Below are positions 7,943-16,316 of a stretch of 64,000 nt of DNA, piece after piece. How positions within the stretch are numbered: the first letter of the stretch is position 1; the number at the start of each line of letters is the position of its first letter. The notes under the pieces are model-generated. The model worked only from the letters and a program-made list of their open reading frames with translations, ran no database searches and was not told where the DNA came from. Both the position numbers and the translations under genes were made by a program. The stretch is from Arsukibacterium sp. MJ3 (lineage in GTDB: Bacteria; Pseudomonadota; Gammaproteobacteria; Enterobacterales; Alteromonadaceae), in contig NZ_LAHP01000003.1 of NCBI RefSeq assembly GCF_000987765.1, positions 124,001 to 188,000 on the forward strand, read 5' to 3'.

Positions 7943-8689
7943 ATGATGCAGCCACATACCTTGTTTATTGCTGATTTGCATTTAAGTGCAGACAGGCCGG
8001 ATATTACTGCGGCCTTTCTGCAGTTTATTAACGATAAAGCCCGTAAAGCCGATGCGTTGTATATTCTGGGTGATTTGTTTGAAGTGTGGATTGGTGACGA
8101 TAACCCCGAACCCTTACTCGATACTGTGGCAGCAGCATTATCGTTACTCAGCCGGCAGGTCCCCATTTACTTTATTCATGGCAATCGGGATTTTGTGTTA
8201 AAACAAGGCTATGCCAGCCGCGCTAATATGCAACTGCTGCCACCACAACAGGTTATTGACCTGTATGGTACGGCCACTCTGATTATGCATGGTGACAGCC
8301 TGTGCACGTTAGATATCGCCTACCAGAAATTTCGAAAATGGTGGAACCAGCCTTGGTGGCAATGGTTGTTATTAAAAACACCGCTGGCATTTCGCCAGCA
8401 ACTGGCCAGCAAGGCCCGGCGAAAAAGCGCCGCCCATAAAGCGCGCTATAACCAGCAACAACAGCCACAAATAATGGATGTAACCCCCAGCGAAGTGCCA
8501 AGAGTAATGGCTGAATATGGCGTAAGCAAGCTTATTCATGGCCACACTCACCGTCCTGCTGTTCATCAGCTGGATTTAAACGGCAAAGCGGCACAGCGCT
8601 ATGTACTAGGTGACTGGTACAGTCAAAGTAGCTATTTAACCGTAACAGCTAATCAGTGGAATTTAGTGTTTACGCCGCTGACTGCTTAA
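7943..8689 (+). CDS. lpxH: UDP-2,3-diacylglucosamine hydrolase (lipid A synthesis)
   Basis: Peripheral membrane metallophosphoesterase that hydrolyses UDP-2,3-diacylglucosamine to lipid X and UMP, the fourth step of lipid A assembly. All metallophosphoesterase motifs are present: FIADLHLS, LGDLFEVWIGDD, HGNRDF, MHGDSLC and HGHTHRPA. Two adjacent ATGs (7943, 7946) are possible; neither has a clear ribosome-binding site, consistent with translation coupled to ppiB just upstream. Its last 20 bp overlap the 3' end of miaE on the opposite strand. Confidence 0.96.
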   Translation: MMQPHTLFIADLHLSADRPDITAAFLQFINDKARKADALYILGDLFEVWIGDDNPEPLLDTVAAALSLLSRQVPIYFIHGNRDFVLKQGYASRANMQLLPPQQVIDLYGTATLIMHGDSLCTLDIAYQKFRKWWNQPWWQWLLLKTPLAFRQQLASKARRKSAAHKARYNQQQQPQIMDVTPSEVPRVMAEYGVSKLIHGHTHRPAVHQLDLNGKAAQRYVLGDWYSQSSYLTVTANQWNLVFTPLTA

Positions 8690-9506
8690 CCGCTGCCAAC
8701 ACAGGGCTGCCACTGTGAAATTTAAAATCGGTATCTGGTGTCATTATTAGATCAGCTTCTATCTTACCAAAAAATGCCACCCGTTCACTTATATCGCTGC
8801 CAGCAATTTGCTTAGCTAAACTTAAATAATCTTGATAATGCCGTGCTTCAGAGCGCAACAACGAGGTATAAAAGTCAGCAATGCGCGCAGGCAACAACGG
8901 TGCTAACCTGGCAAAACGTTCACAAGAGCGGGCTTCAATATAAGCACCACAAATTAGTTTATCAACTATAGCGGCTGGCTCATAGGTACTGACGTGACGC
9001 AGCAAGCCTTTAGCGTAGCGGCTGGAATTTATTTTCTGATAGACAATACCGTTATCAGCCATAACCTGCAGCACCTGATAAAAGTGATGCAACTCTTCTT
9101 TAATCAATAAAACCATTTTATCAATTAGGTCCTGAGCAAAAGGGCTACTGGCCGTTGGTATCATCGATTTTTTCAAACTAAGGGCGGCCAACGAGCGCCA
9201 GTCACCTTGCTGACGATAGGTAAAATCTTCATATGGCTTTAACCATTGTAATAGCGCCTCAGCACTATTCTCGTCGGCGGCATAACGACGAATAAGATAC
9301 ATGGCACTTTGCGCCGCTTTTAACTCACACATTAAATGATCACATAATAAGGTTGTCAGGCTCTCTGGCTGTGCCGCTTGCTGCAGCCAGGCAGTTGGCG
9401 TGGCACAACCCAAAAACCGGGTAATGGGCTGCAACAGCTGTTGTAACTCATTACTTTGGCTCTCACTACTTTGAATATCACTACTTTGAATACCACTACT
9501 TTGCAT
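8670..9506 (-). CDS. miaE: tRNA-(2-methylthio-N6-isopentenyladenosine) hydroxylase
   Basis: MiaE is a non-haem di-iron monooxygenase that hydroxylates ms2i6A at position 37 of tRNAs reading UNN codons, giving ms2io6A. The ferritin-like core shows the family's iron-binding motifs: CELKAAQSAMYL, KEELHHFYQV (EExxH) and SEARHYQDY. Length is 278 residues from the ATG at 9506; the Salmonella enzyme is about 270. The frame stays open to a TTG at 9566, but no good ribosome-binding site marks either start. The N-terminus is a five-residue repeat (QSSxx) encoded by a 15-bp tandem repeat that contains the start codon. Confidence 0.9.
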   Translation of the reverse strand: MQSSGIQSSDIQSSESQSNELQQLLQPITRFLGCATPTAWLQQAAQPESLTTLLCDHLMCELKAAQSAMYLIRRYAADENSAEALLQWLKPYEDFTYRQQGDWRSLAALSLKKSMIPTASSPFAQDLIDKMVLLIKEELHHFYQVLQVMADNGIVYQKINSSRYAKGLLRHVSTYEPAAIVDKLICGAYIEARSCERFARLAPLLPARIADFYTSLLRSEARHYQDYLSLAKQIAGSDISERVAFFGKIEADLIMTPDTDFKFHSGSPVLAAVKQSAA

Positions 9507-9508
9507 AA
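9449..9508 (-). repeat. 15-bp tandem repeat in the 5' end of miaE
   Basis: Copies at 9464-9478, 9479-9493 and 9494-9508 share CACTACTTTG on the plus strand, with a degenerate copy at 9449-9463. They encode the SSGIQ/SSDIQ/SSESQ series at the N-terminus of MiaE, and the proposed start codon falls inside the outermost copy. The period is a multiple of three, so copy-number change would alter tail length without a frameshift. Confidence 0.8.
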
Positions 9509-9610
9509 GGCTAGCTGTGTCTGAAAAAAGTAAGTGCAGTATACCTAATGCCAGGCTGACAACCAAATACCACCATTAACACGCCTTTACCTTAAATTAC
9601 TCTAAGTTGC

Positions 9611-9639
9611 TTGACGAATGGCTAAGTTTTAGTCATAAC
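9611..9639 (+). promoter_or_regulatory. Probable promoter of the Yip1-family gene
   Basis: TTGACG (9611-9616), a 17-bp spacer and CATAAC (9634-9639) form a reasonable sigma-70 promoter about 65 bp before the gene start. Confidence 0.5.
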
Positions 9640-9704
9640 TGAGCTAAGGGTGGCGATAGCATCAGTTGCCCGAACTAAGGGGCGTAGTAAAAAGGATAAT
9701 AATT

Positions 9705-10304
9705 ATGATACTAAACCATTTATGGGGCTTATATGCCCACCCGAAAGAAGAATGGCATACTATAGATGCCAGACACGAAAGTTTTCGTTATAGCATGGCG
9801 CACATTATGATAGTGGCGCTTATTCCAGCTATTTGTGCCTATTACTCTGCAGTACACTTGGGCTGGAGCATCGGGGTTGGCGATGCCATTAAACTAACGC
9901 CACAAAGTGCCATTATTATGTCAGTGGCCATGTATTGTGGTTTGATCATTGGCGTGTTTACCCTGGCCTGGCTGGCTTACTGGATGGCGCATACTTTTGG
10001 TGCTGAACCAACCTATACCCAAACTGTTGAGTTATGTTCATATACCTCTACTCCACTTTTTATGGTTGGCTTTGCCGCGCTTTATCCTGAATTGTGGTTT
10101 GTAGTGTGCGTGGGTCTGGTTGGCTTGGCTTACTCGGTATACCTGCTCTACGTTGGCATACCAATATTAATGCATATTCCTGAAGAGCGGGGCTTTATCT
10201 ATGCCAGTTCGGTAGTAACTGGCGGCTTAACCTTACTGGCGGTATTAATGGCAACAACTGTCATATTGTGGATGTCGGGCTTTGGCCCCACTTACACCCA
10301 CTAA
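9705..10304 (+). CDS. Yip1-family inner-membrane protein
   Basis: A 199-residue polytopic membrane protein of the YIP1 family. It has an N-terminal amphipathic stretch (HLWGLYAHPKEEWHTI, the typical 'P..W..I' entry of the family) and about five hydrophobic segments between residues 35 and 195. The bacterial members have no firmly established function. I start it at 9705, where AAGGAT precedes the ATG; the frame also opens at a TTG 13 codons upstream. It is monocistronic, with its own promoter and a terminator shared with purF. Identification rests on fold-type similarity remembered from the family. Confidence 0.8.
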   Translation: MILNHLWGLYAHPKEEWHTIDARHESFRYSMAHIMIVALIPAICAYYSAVHLGWSIGVGDAIKLTPQSAIIMSVAMYCGLIIGVFTLAWLAYWMAHTFGAEPTYTQTVELCSYTSTPLFMVGFAALYPELWFVVCVGLVGLAYSVYLLYVGIPILMHIPEERGFIYASSVVTGGLTLLAVLMATTVILWMSGFGPTYTH

Positions 10305-10335
10305 CGATAATTAACTTAGCAATACCTAACTAAAA

Positions 10336-10358
10336 AGGCGCCAAAAAGGCGCCTGTTT
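10336..10358. terminator. Bidirectional terminator between the Yip1 gene and purF
   Basis: Arms AGGCGCC (10336-10342) and GGCGCCT (10348-10354) with a 5-nt loop. It is flanked by TGTTTTA on the plus side and by a five-T run on the minus side, so it fits the ends of both convergent transcripts. Confidence 0.88.
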
Positions 10359-10373
10359 TATTTGCTAGGCACT

Positions 10374-11885
10374 TTAACCTTCGTTATAGGTTTCTAAATT
10401 GGCAGCCATTGACATTGCCGTGTGTGCTTTAGCATCGTCACTGCGGGTTTGGTCTAACCGATTTAAATAATCCTGGTCAATATCATTTGTAACATAATGG
10501 CCGTCAAACACCGATGTTTCAAAACGCTTTATCTCTGGATTTTCAGAGCGTACCGCTTCAATTAGGTCAGGTAATGACTGAAATATCAAACCGTCTGCAC
10601 CTATGGTCTGGCAAATACTCTCAACGTCGTGACCATGAGCAATTAGCTCGTTAGCCGATGGCATATCAATACCATACACATTGGGAAAACGCACTTCCGG
10701 GGCCGCCGAGGCAAAGTACACTTTTTTAGCACCGGCATCGCGGGCCATTTCAATAATTTGGCCAGAGGTGGTACCGCGCACTATCGAGTCGTCAACCAGC
10801 AGTACGTTTTTGCCTTTAAATTCCTGCCAAATGGCATTGAGCTTACGTCTAACAGATTTTTCCCGCTGGCCCTGTCCGGGCATAATAAAGGTGCGTCCTA
10901 TGTAGCGGTTTTTAACAAAACCCTGTCGAAAAGGTAATGCTAACTCGTTGGCAATCTCTAATGCGGCATCATTACTGGTTTCCGGAATAGGTATTACTAC
11001 ATCTATATCCAAATGCGCCCATTCTCGCTTGATTTTTTGACCTAATACTTTACCCATCGCCACCCGCGAGGCATATACCGAAATATTATCAATAGTAGAA
11101 TCTGGCCTGGCAAAGTAAACATATTCAAAAATACAAGGTGTGTAACTGGGGTTTTCGGCACACTGCTGGCTGTAAAGCTCGCCCTGCTCAGTAATATACA
11201 CCGCCTCACCCGGCGATATATCACGTAGCACGGTAAAGCCATCCGCATCTAGCGCCACGCTTTCTGACGCTACCATATATTCGGTGCCGGCCGCGGTTTC
11301 CCGCTTGCCCATTACCAACGGTCGAATACCATTAGGGTCGCGAAACGCTACCAGGCCATGACCAATAATCAGGGCTACTGCCGCGTAACCGCCACGAATT
11401 TTGCGATGCACACTGGCGACAGCGTTAAAGATTTGTTCTGGCTCTAACTGCATAGTCGATTTTGATTGCAGTTCATGCGCCAGAATATTTAACAAAATTT
11501 CTGAATCTGAGGTGGTATTAATATGGCGGCGAGCCAACCGGAACATATCTTCTTTTAAATCATGAGAATTGGTTAAATTACCATTGTGCGCCAGCGCAAT
11601 ACCAAAGGGGCTGTTGACGTAAAAAGGCTGGGCCTCCGCGGTACTGGCAGAACCGGCAGTAGGGTATCGCACATGACCAATACCAATATTGCCAGATAAA
11701 CGTTGCATATGCCGGGTTTCAAAAACATCTTTAACCAAGCCATTGGCTTTACGTAATCTCAGTGTATTGTTATCCACGGTAACAATGCCTGCGGCGTCCT
11801 GGCCCCGATGTTGTAACACTGTCAGGCCGTCGTATAGCGCCTGATTTACCGGATACTTACCTACGATTCCAACGATACCACACAT
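10374..11885 (-). CDS. purF: Amidophosphoribosyltransferase
   Basis: PurF makes 5-phosphoribosylamine from PRPP and glutamine, the first committed step of purine synthesis. The 503-residue protein begins [10 protein letters not shown], so Cys2 becomes the N-terminal nucleophile of the class II glutaminase after Met removal. Glutaminase residues follow ([17 protein letters not shown]). The C-terminal phosphoribosyltransferase domain has the PRPP loop [15 protein letters not shown] (near residue 360). It lies 20 bp downstream of cvpA as in E. coli, at the end of the run that starts with accD/folC. The shared terminator follows. Confidence 0.98.
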   Translation of the reverse strand: MCGIVGIVGKYPVNQALYDGLTVLQHRGQDAAGIVTVDNNTLRLRKANGLVKDVFETRHMQRLSGNIGIGHVRYPTAGSASTAEAQPFYVNSPFGIALAHNGNLTNSHDLKEDMFRLARRHINTTSDSEILLNILAHELQSKSTMQLEPEQIFNAVASVHRKIRGGYAAVALIIGHGLVAFRDPNGIRPLVMGKRETAAGTEYMVASESVALDADGFTVLRDISPGEAVYITEQGELYSQQCAENPSYTPCIFEYVYFARPDSTIDNISVYASRVAMGKVLGQKIKREWAHLDIDVVIPIPETSNDAALEIANELALPFRQGFVKNRYIGRTFIMPGQGQREKSVRRKLNAIWQEFKGKNVLLVDDSIVRGTTSGQIIEMARDAGAKKVYFASAAPEVRFPNVYGIDMPSANELIAHGHDVESICQTIGADGLIFQSLPDLIEAVRSENPEIKRFETSVFDGHYVTNDIDQDYLNRLDQTRSDDAKAHTAMSMAANLETYNEG

Positions 11886-11905
11886 TGTTTATTTCCTCGC
11901 CAGCG

Positions 11906-12394
11906 CTAAGGCTTTTGCATAAAACTAGAATGGTTTTCCAGATATTCAAAAAACCATTCAATAATAAAACCGAATTCGGGGATCAATATTGATTGTTGCC
12001 ACCAGCTTGCTTGTGCCGCGGGCGTAAAGGCATCCATAAAAAACAATACCGCACTCACCACTAATACGCCACGCAAACCGCCAAATACCAGGCCCAGCAC
12101 TCTGTCGGTACCGGATAAGCCAGTAGATTGCACCAGTTTCGCTATAACAAAATTAATTAAGGCACCCAGCACCAAAGTACAAATAAACAGAATAGCAATA
12201 GCCGTCGCATTGCGAATGGTAGGGTCATCTATATTGGAAAATAACGAGGCAAGCTTAGGATAGTACTGGCTGGCAATAAAAAAAGCCAAAAACCAGACCA
12301 CCAGAGAAATAGCTTCTTTGACGAAACCGCGGATCAGGCTGATAACAGCCGATAAGGCAATGATTGCCAGTATAACAAAATCAACCCAAACCAT
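11906..12394 (-). CDS. cvpA: CvpA-family membrane protein
   Basis: A 162-residue inner-membrane protein with four hydrophobic segments (around residues 3-20, 28-47, 63-88 and 102-122) and the family start [24 protein letters not shown]. CvpA was named for its role in colicin V production and is linked to envelope integrity; its molecular activity is not settled. It precedes purF by 20 bp, the conserved gammaproteobacterial arrangement, so the two are very likely co-transcribed. Confidence 0.95.
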   Translation of the reverse strand: MVWVDFVILAIIALSAVISLIRGFVKEAISLVVWFLAFFIASQYYPKLASLFSNIDDPTIRNATAIAILFICTLVLGALINFVIAKLVQSTGLSGTDRVLGLVFGGLRGVLVVSAVLFFMDAFTPAAQASWWQQSILIPEFGFIIEWFFEYLENHSSFMQKP

Positions 12395-12518
12395 TTGCTA
12401 CCAAAGGATGTCTGATGACGGCGCGCAGTCTATCAAAATGGCAGCAACTTGGCTAGGGCGCGTTGACGTTTGCTGATTAGATTTTGCTACAAAGCGCCAA
12501 CGCCAACGTCAACACACC

Positions 12519-13154
12519 CTAATTATTTTCAGTCACCTGATAGCGACTAACCACTAAACGGCTAATGCCAGTGAGCTTTTGTAACTGCTCAACTTGTTGC
12601 TCTAACCGCTCTTTTCGAAGCTCAGGGCCAACCAACACACTGGTTAATTTCTGACCATTGCTGTTGGTAATATTACGGGTAAACGTAACAAAACCTTGCT
12701 GGCGTAATTTAGCCACTAGCGCATTAGCGTTTTGTGGATTACTAAAACTGCCTACTCGCACTACCCAGGCATTGTCAGCAACGTCGGCGCTCTGCGCAGC
12801 CGTTTGCGCAGCTGCTGCGGGGCGAGGGCTGTTGCTCACCGTTACCTGAGCGTAGTCTTCTGAAGGAAGCACCGCCGAATTAGTCGGTTGCTGCTCTGGG
12901 CCAGCAACAATTGCATCGTCCAGTGCCGGCTCATTAACCTGCTGTGCTGCGGCAATACTACTGACACTATCAAAAGCTGCCTGCTCAAAAGGCTGTGGCT
13001 GCTGCACCCCCTGAAACTCTGGCCGCTCGGGTATTACTTTAAAATCATCTTTAACCACTTGTTTCTGGCCATCCAGTAAGTCTGGCAAAAAAATGATCCC
13101 AGCCAAGATCAAAATAGTGGCACCAAGTAGTCGATGTTTAAATCCTGCTGTCAT
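12519..13154 (-). CDS. dedD: DedD-like SPOR-domain cell-division protein
   Basis: A 211-residue bitopic protein. A short cytosolic N-terminus and one membrane helix (LLGATILILAGIIFLPDLL, about 8-26) are followed by a low-complexity periplasmic linker rich in Q, A and P (residues 55-125). A C-terminal SPOR domain follows (WVVRVGSFSNPQNANALVAK to LVVSRYQV), which binds glycan strands stripped of stem peptides at the septum. The family supports division in E. coli but is not essential. Its ATG overlaps the folC stop by four bases, and the order folC-dedD-cvpA-purF matches E. coli. Confidence 0.93.
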   Translation of the reverse strand: MTAGFKHRLLGATILILAGIIFLPDLLDGQKQVVKDDFKVIPERPEFQGVQQPQPFEQAAFDSVSSIAAAQQVNEPALDDAIVAGPEQQPTNSAVLPSEDYAQVTVSNSPRPAAAAQTAAQSADVADNAWVVRVGSFSNPQNANALVAKLRQQGFVTFTRNITNSNGQKLTSVLVGPELRKERLEQQVEQLQKLTGISRLVVSRYQVTENN

Positions 13155-14425
13155 GTTGCCTCCTGATGATAGCTTGCCAGGACTGCTGAAACGGTAACGA
13201 ATGACCCAAAAATAACTAATAAATCATTCGGTTGCAATTGCCTGACAATCGCCGAAAATGCCTGAGTAACATCAGGGTATTGCAAAAAGTCTGGTTTTGC
13301 CAGCGCCAGAGCTAACTGAGCAGAGGATGCGCCCCTCACACCAGGCAGGCTGCTAAGATGCCATTGATCAATAATTGACGTCAAGGGCGCCAGGGCCTGA
13401 GCAATATCTTTGTCTTTTAACATACCGACTAAAGCAAATACCCGACTGTACGTTGGTTTTAGCTCTGCTAAACGGCTAGCTAAATAACGTGCCGACTGCG
13501 GATTATGCGCAACATCAATTATTATTGCCGGTTTTTTTTGTAAAAACTGCATGCGACCAGCCAACGTAATCGTACTTAGTACCGTGCATAGCGTGGCGGT
13601 GTCAGGCAGTAATTGTAGCTGATTAAGCACAGCCAAACTGGTCGCCACGTTTTGAATTGGCAAAGCAGGCAACGGTAGCTGCTCAAAATGCACCGCAGCG
13701 CACTGCCAACTCCAGTTATCAGCTGATTGTTGGTAAAAATAATGCTGATTAACCACACTAAGCGCACAACCCAACTCTGTCGCCTTAGCCAACACACTAG
13801 CGGGTGGCAATAGATCGCCAACCACCACCGGTGTATGCTGCCGAAATACGCCGGCTTTCTCCCACCCGATCGTTTCACGGTCATGCCCTAACCAGTCCTG
13901 ATGATCTAAATCGATGGTGGTAATAACGCTGAGATCAGGCGTAATGATATTAGTGGCATCAAGCCGCCCTCCCAAACCAACCTCTATCAGGCAAAAATCA
14001 ACCGGGTGCTGTTTTAGTACCGAGAAAGCCACCAAAGTAGTAAATTCAAAATAACTTAAGGCAATATTGCCGCGCAATGCTTCAACCTCAGCAAAGGCTG
14101 TCAGCAACATATTATCGGCAACATCCTGATTGTTAATTCGTAACCGCTCGTTAAACAATAATAAATGAGGAGAGCTATAAACGGCAACCGAAAACCCTTG
14201 CGCCAGTATTAACTGTTCCAGAATACGGGCGGTTGACCCTTTACCGTTAGTCCCGGCGATCAACACTACTTTCCCCGGCAACTGAGCCAACTGTGCTTTG
14301 CTGGCGACCTGATTAACCCGCTCCAGGCCTAACTCAATTTTATCGATTGGGTGACGTTGTTCAATATAATAAAGCCAATCGGCCAGTGTTTGGCACGATT
14401 GGCTTGAAGTTGGACTGTCTGACAT
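13151..14425 (-). CDS. folC: Dihydrofolate synthase / folylpolyglutamate synthase
   Basis: FolC adds glutamate to dihydropteroate and then further glutamates to tetrahydrofolate, using ATP. The 424-residue Mur-ligase-type protein has the P-loop VLIAGTNGKGSTAR (about residues 54-67), the substrate loop VAVYSSPHL, the family motif LIEVGLGGRLDATN, DLDHQDWLG, and VDVAHNP-type VAHNPQSARYL in the C-terminal domain. It lies 6 bp after accD and overlaps dedD, so it sits in the middle of a tightly packed operon. Confidence 0.97.
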   Translation of the reverse strand: MSDSPTSSQSCQTLADWLYYIEQRHPIDKIELGLERVNQVASKAQLAQLPGKVVLIAGTNGKGSTARILEQLILAQGFSVAVYSSPHLLLFNERLRINNQDVADNMLLTAFAEVEALRGNIALSYFEFTTLVAFSVLKQHPVDFCLIEVGLGGRLDATNIITPDLSVITTIDLDHQDWLGHDRETIGWEKAGVFRQHTPVVVGDLLPPASVLAKATELGCALSVVNQHYFYQQSADNWSWQCAAVHFEQLPLPALPIQNVATSLAVLNQLQLLPDTATLCTVLSTITLAGRMQFLQKKPAIIIDVAHNPQSARYLASRLAELKPTYSRVFALVGMLKDKDIAQALAPLTSIIDQWHLSSLPGVRGASSAQLALALAKPDFLQYPDVTQAFSAIVRQLQPNDLLVIFGSFVTVSAVLASYHQEAT

Positions 14426-14431
14426 ATATTC

Positions 14432-15304
14432 CTAAGCGGCGTCCTGCTCGGTTACCGGCGCCGGCAACTTCATAAACTTTGCCACCAGACGGGCAATGGT
14501 ATCGCGCATTTTACGCCGATCAACAATCATGTCTATTGCGCCATGTTCCAGTAAAAACTCGCTTCGCTGAAAACCTTCTGGCAGCTTTTCGCGTACTGTT
14601 TGCTCAATAACCCGAGGCCCGGCAAAACCAATAAGCGCTTTTGGCTCACCAATATTCACATCACCCAGCATGGCTAAACTGGCAGATACGCCGCCCATCG
14701 TCGGATCAGTTAATACTGAGATATAAGGTAAGCCCTGTTCGCTTAACTTGGCTAACGCTGCACTGGTTTTGGCCATTTGCATTAACGAAAACAATGCTTC
14801 CTGCATCCGCGCGCCACCACTGGCTGAAAAACAAACAAAAGGTACTTTATGGGTCATTGCATATTCTACGCCGGCAACAAACTTAGCCCCAACCACCGAT
14901 GCCATTGAACCGCCCATAAACTCAAATTCAAAAGAAGCGGCAACGATTGGCATGCCATGCAAGGTGCCCTGCATTACAATCATTGCATCTTTTTCATTCG
15001 TTTGTTTTTGTGCCGCCGCTATGCGGTCTTTATAACGTTTGCTGTCTTTAAATTTTAATAAATCTTGTGGTTCTAAATCAGCGGCTAACTCCGTAGTAGA
15101 CTGACTATCAAAAAAGTGTTTAAGCCGGGTACGGGCATTCACCCGCATATGATGATCACACTTCGGGCATACCCCTAAATTACGGTCAAGATCGGCTTTA
15201 TATAACACCGCGTCACACGCGCTGCACTTAGTCCAGACACCCTCGGGAATATTACGACGCGAGGAGGTGGAGGTTCTGGGCAGGATTTTTTCTAACCAAC
15301 TCAT
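14432..15304 (-). CDS. accD: Acetyl-CoA carboxylase carboxyltransferase beta subunit
   Basis: Together with AccA (encoded at 61893-62849) it transfers CO2 from carboxybiotin to acetyl-CoA, giving malonyl-CoA for fatty-acid synthesis. The 290-residue protein has an N-terminal four-cysteine zinc ribbon ([10 protein letters not shown] and GVCPKCDHH, residues 23-52) that in E. coli also binds its own mRNA. The crotonase-like domain contains [10 protein letters not shown] and [15 protein letters not shown]. folC follows after 6 bp. Confidence 0.98.
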   Translation of the reverse strand: MSWLEKILPRTSTSSRRNIPEGVWTKCSACDAVLYKADLDRNLGVCPKCDHHMRVNARTRLKHFFDSQSTTELAADLEPQDLLKFKDSKRYKDRIAAAQKQTNEKDAMIVMQGTLHGMPIVAASFEFEFMGGSMASVVGAKFVAGVEYAMTHKVPFVCFSASGGARMQEALFSLMQMAKTSAALAKLSEQGLPYISVLTDPTMGGVSASLAMLGDVNIGEPKALIGFAGPRVIEQTVREKLPEGFQRSEFLLEHGAIDMIVDRRKMRDTIARLVAKFMKLPAPVTEQDAA

Positions 15305-15446
15305 AATGCATTCCTATCAACAGGTATCAGGCGTTAGACCTTTAATGAAACAAAATAGGTCAACAAATGCCAAAATAAAACTAAACGGGGGCTATTAAAG
15401 CATAAACAGCCCATAACAGAATATAAAAAACTGGTCTTAGTAGTCA

Positions 15447-16226
15447 CTATAAAAATAATGGCCCTGTAACTTTTTTAGGTAAAGCATACTGCTCAGGGTA
15501 ATCTACTTCAACCAAATACAAGCCGCCGGGTTTAGCTGTAGCTGCCGCCAAATTACGATTACGGCTTTGTAATAGCTCTGCTAACCAGCTGACGGGCTTA
15601 CGCCCCATACCAATTTCCAGCAAACTGCCGGTGATATTGCGCACCATGTGGTGCAAAAAAGCATTGGCTTTAATATCCAGTACCAGATAATCGTGCACAC
15701 GGCTTAACTGCAGATGATGAACGTTGCGAAACGGCGTTTTTGACTGACACTGCATGGCCCTAAAAGCACTGAAATCGTGCTCACCAAGTAAAGCCGGAGC
15801 AGCTTGTTGCATCAAACTGATATCAAGTTGCTGATGATAATGACTCAGCCCGGAACGCAGGATAGCAGGACGAAATTGATTATTATAAATAACATAGCGA
15901 TAACGACGGGCCGTGGCACTGAAGCGGGCATGAAAATCGTCACTAACCGGTCGAGCCCAGCGCACGGCAATTTGATCAGGTAATTGACTATTGGTGCCCA
16001 TTATCCAAGCTTTTTCGTCCCTTGGCGCATCGGTATCGAAATGCACCACTTGCCCAGTAGCATGAACACCGGCATCGGTGCGACCGGCGCAAAATACCTC
16101 TACCGGACTGTTAGCGACTTTACTCAACGCACGTTCAAGCTCTTGCTGCACACTATTAACTTCGCGTTGGCGCTGCCAGCCAAAGAAACTGCTGCCATCA
16201 TACTCAATACCTAAGGCTATTCGCAT
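15447..16226 (-). CDS. truA: tRNA pseudouridine(38-40) synthase
   Basis: TruA isomerises U38-U40 in the anticodon arm of many tRNAs. The 259-residue protein has the catalytic aspartate in [19 protein letters not shown] (near residue 60) and the conserved [17 protein letters not shown] in the C-terminal half. I chose the ATG at 16226 ([14 protein letters not shown]), which follows GAGGAGACCCC and matches the family start; the frame is open nine codons upstream. It lies between fimV and accD, the usual order in Alteromonadales and Pseudomonas. Confidence 0.97.
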   Translation of the reverse strand: MRIALGIEYDGSSFFGWQRQREVNSVQQELERALSKVANSPVEVFCAGRTDAGVHATGQVVHFDTDAPRDEKAWIMGTNSQLPDQIAVRWARPVSDDFHARFSATARRYRYVIYNNQFRPAILRSGLSHYHQQLDISLMQQAAPALLGEHDFSAFRAMQCQSKTPFRNVHHLQLSRVHDYLVLDIKANAFLHHMVRNITGSLLEIGMGRKPVSWLAELLQSRNRNLAAATAKPGGLYLVEVDYPEQYALPKKVTGPLFL

Positions 16227-16316
16227 GGGGTCTCCTCTAATAAACCACCGCAATTATACCTCAGAGTATTCCAGATAACAGCACCGGACTTGGTCTATGC
16301 TGCACCTTAGCGTAAG

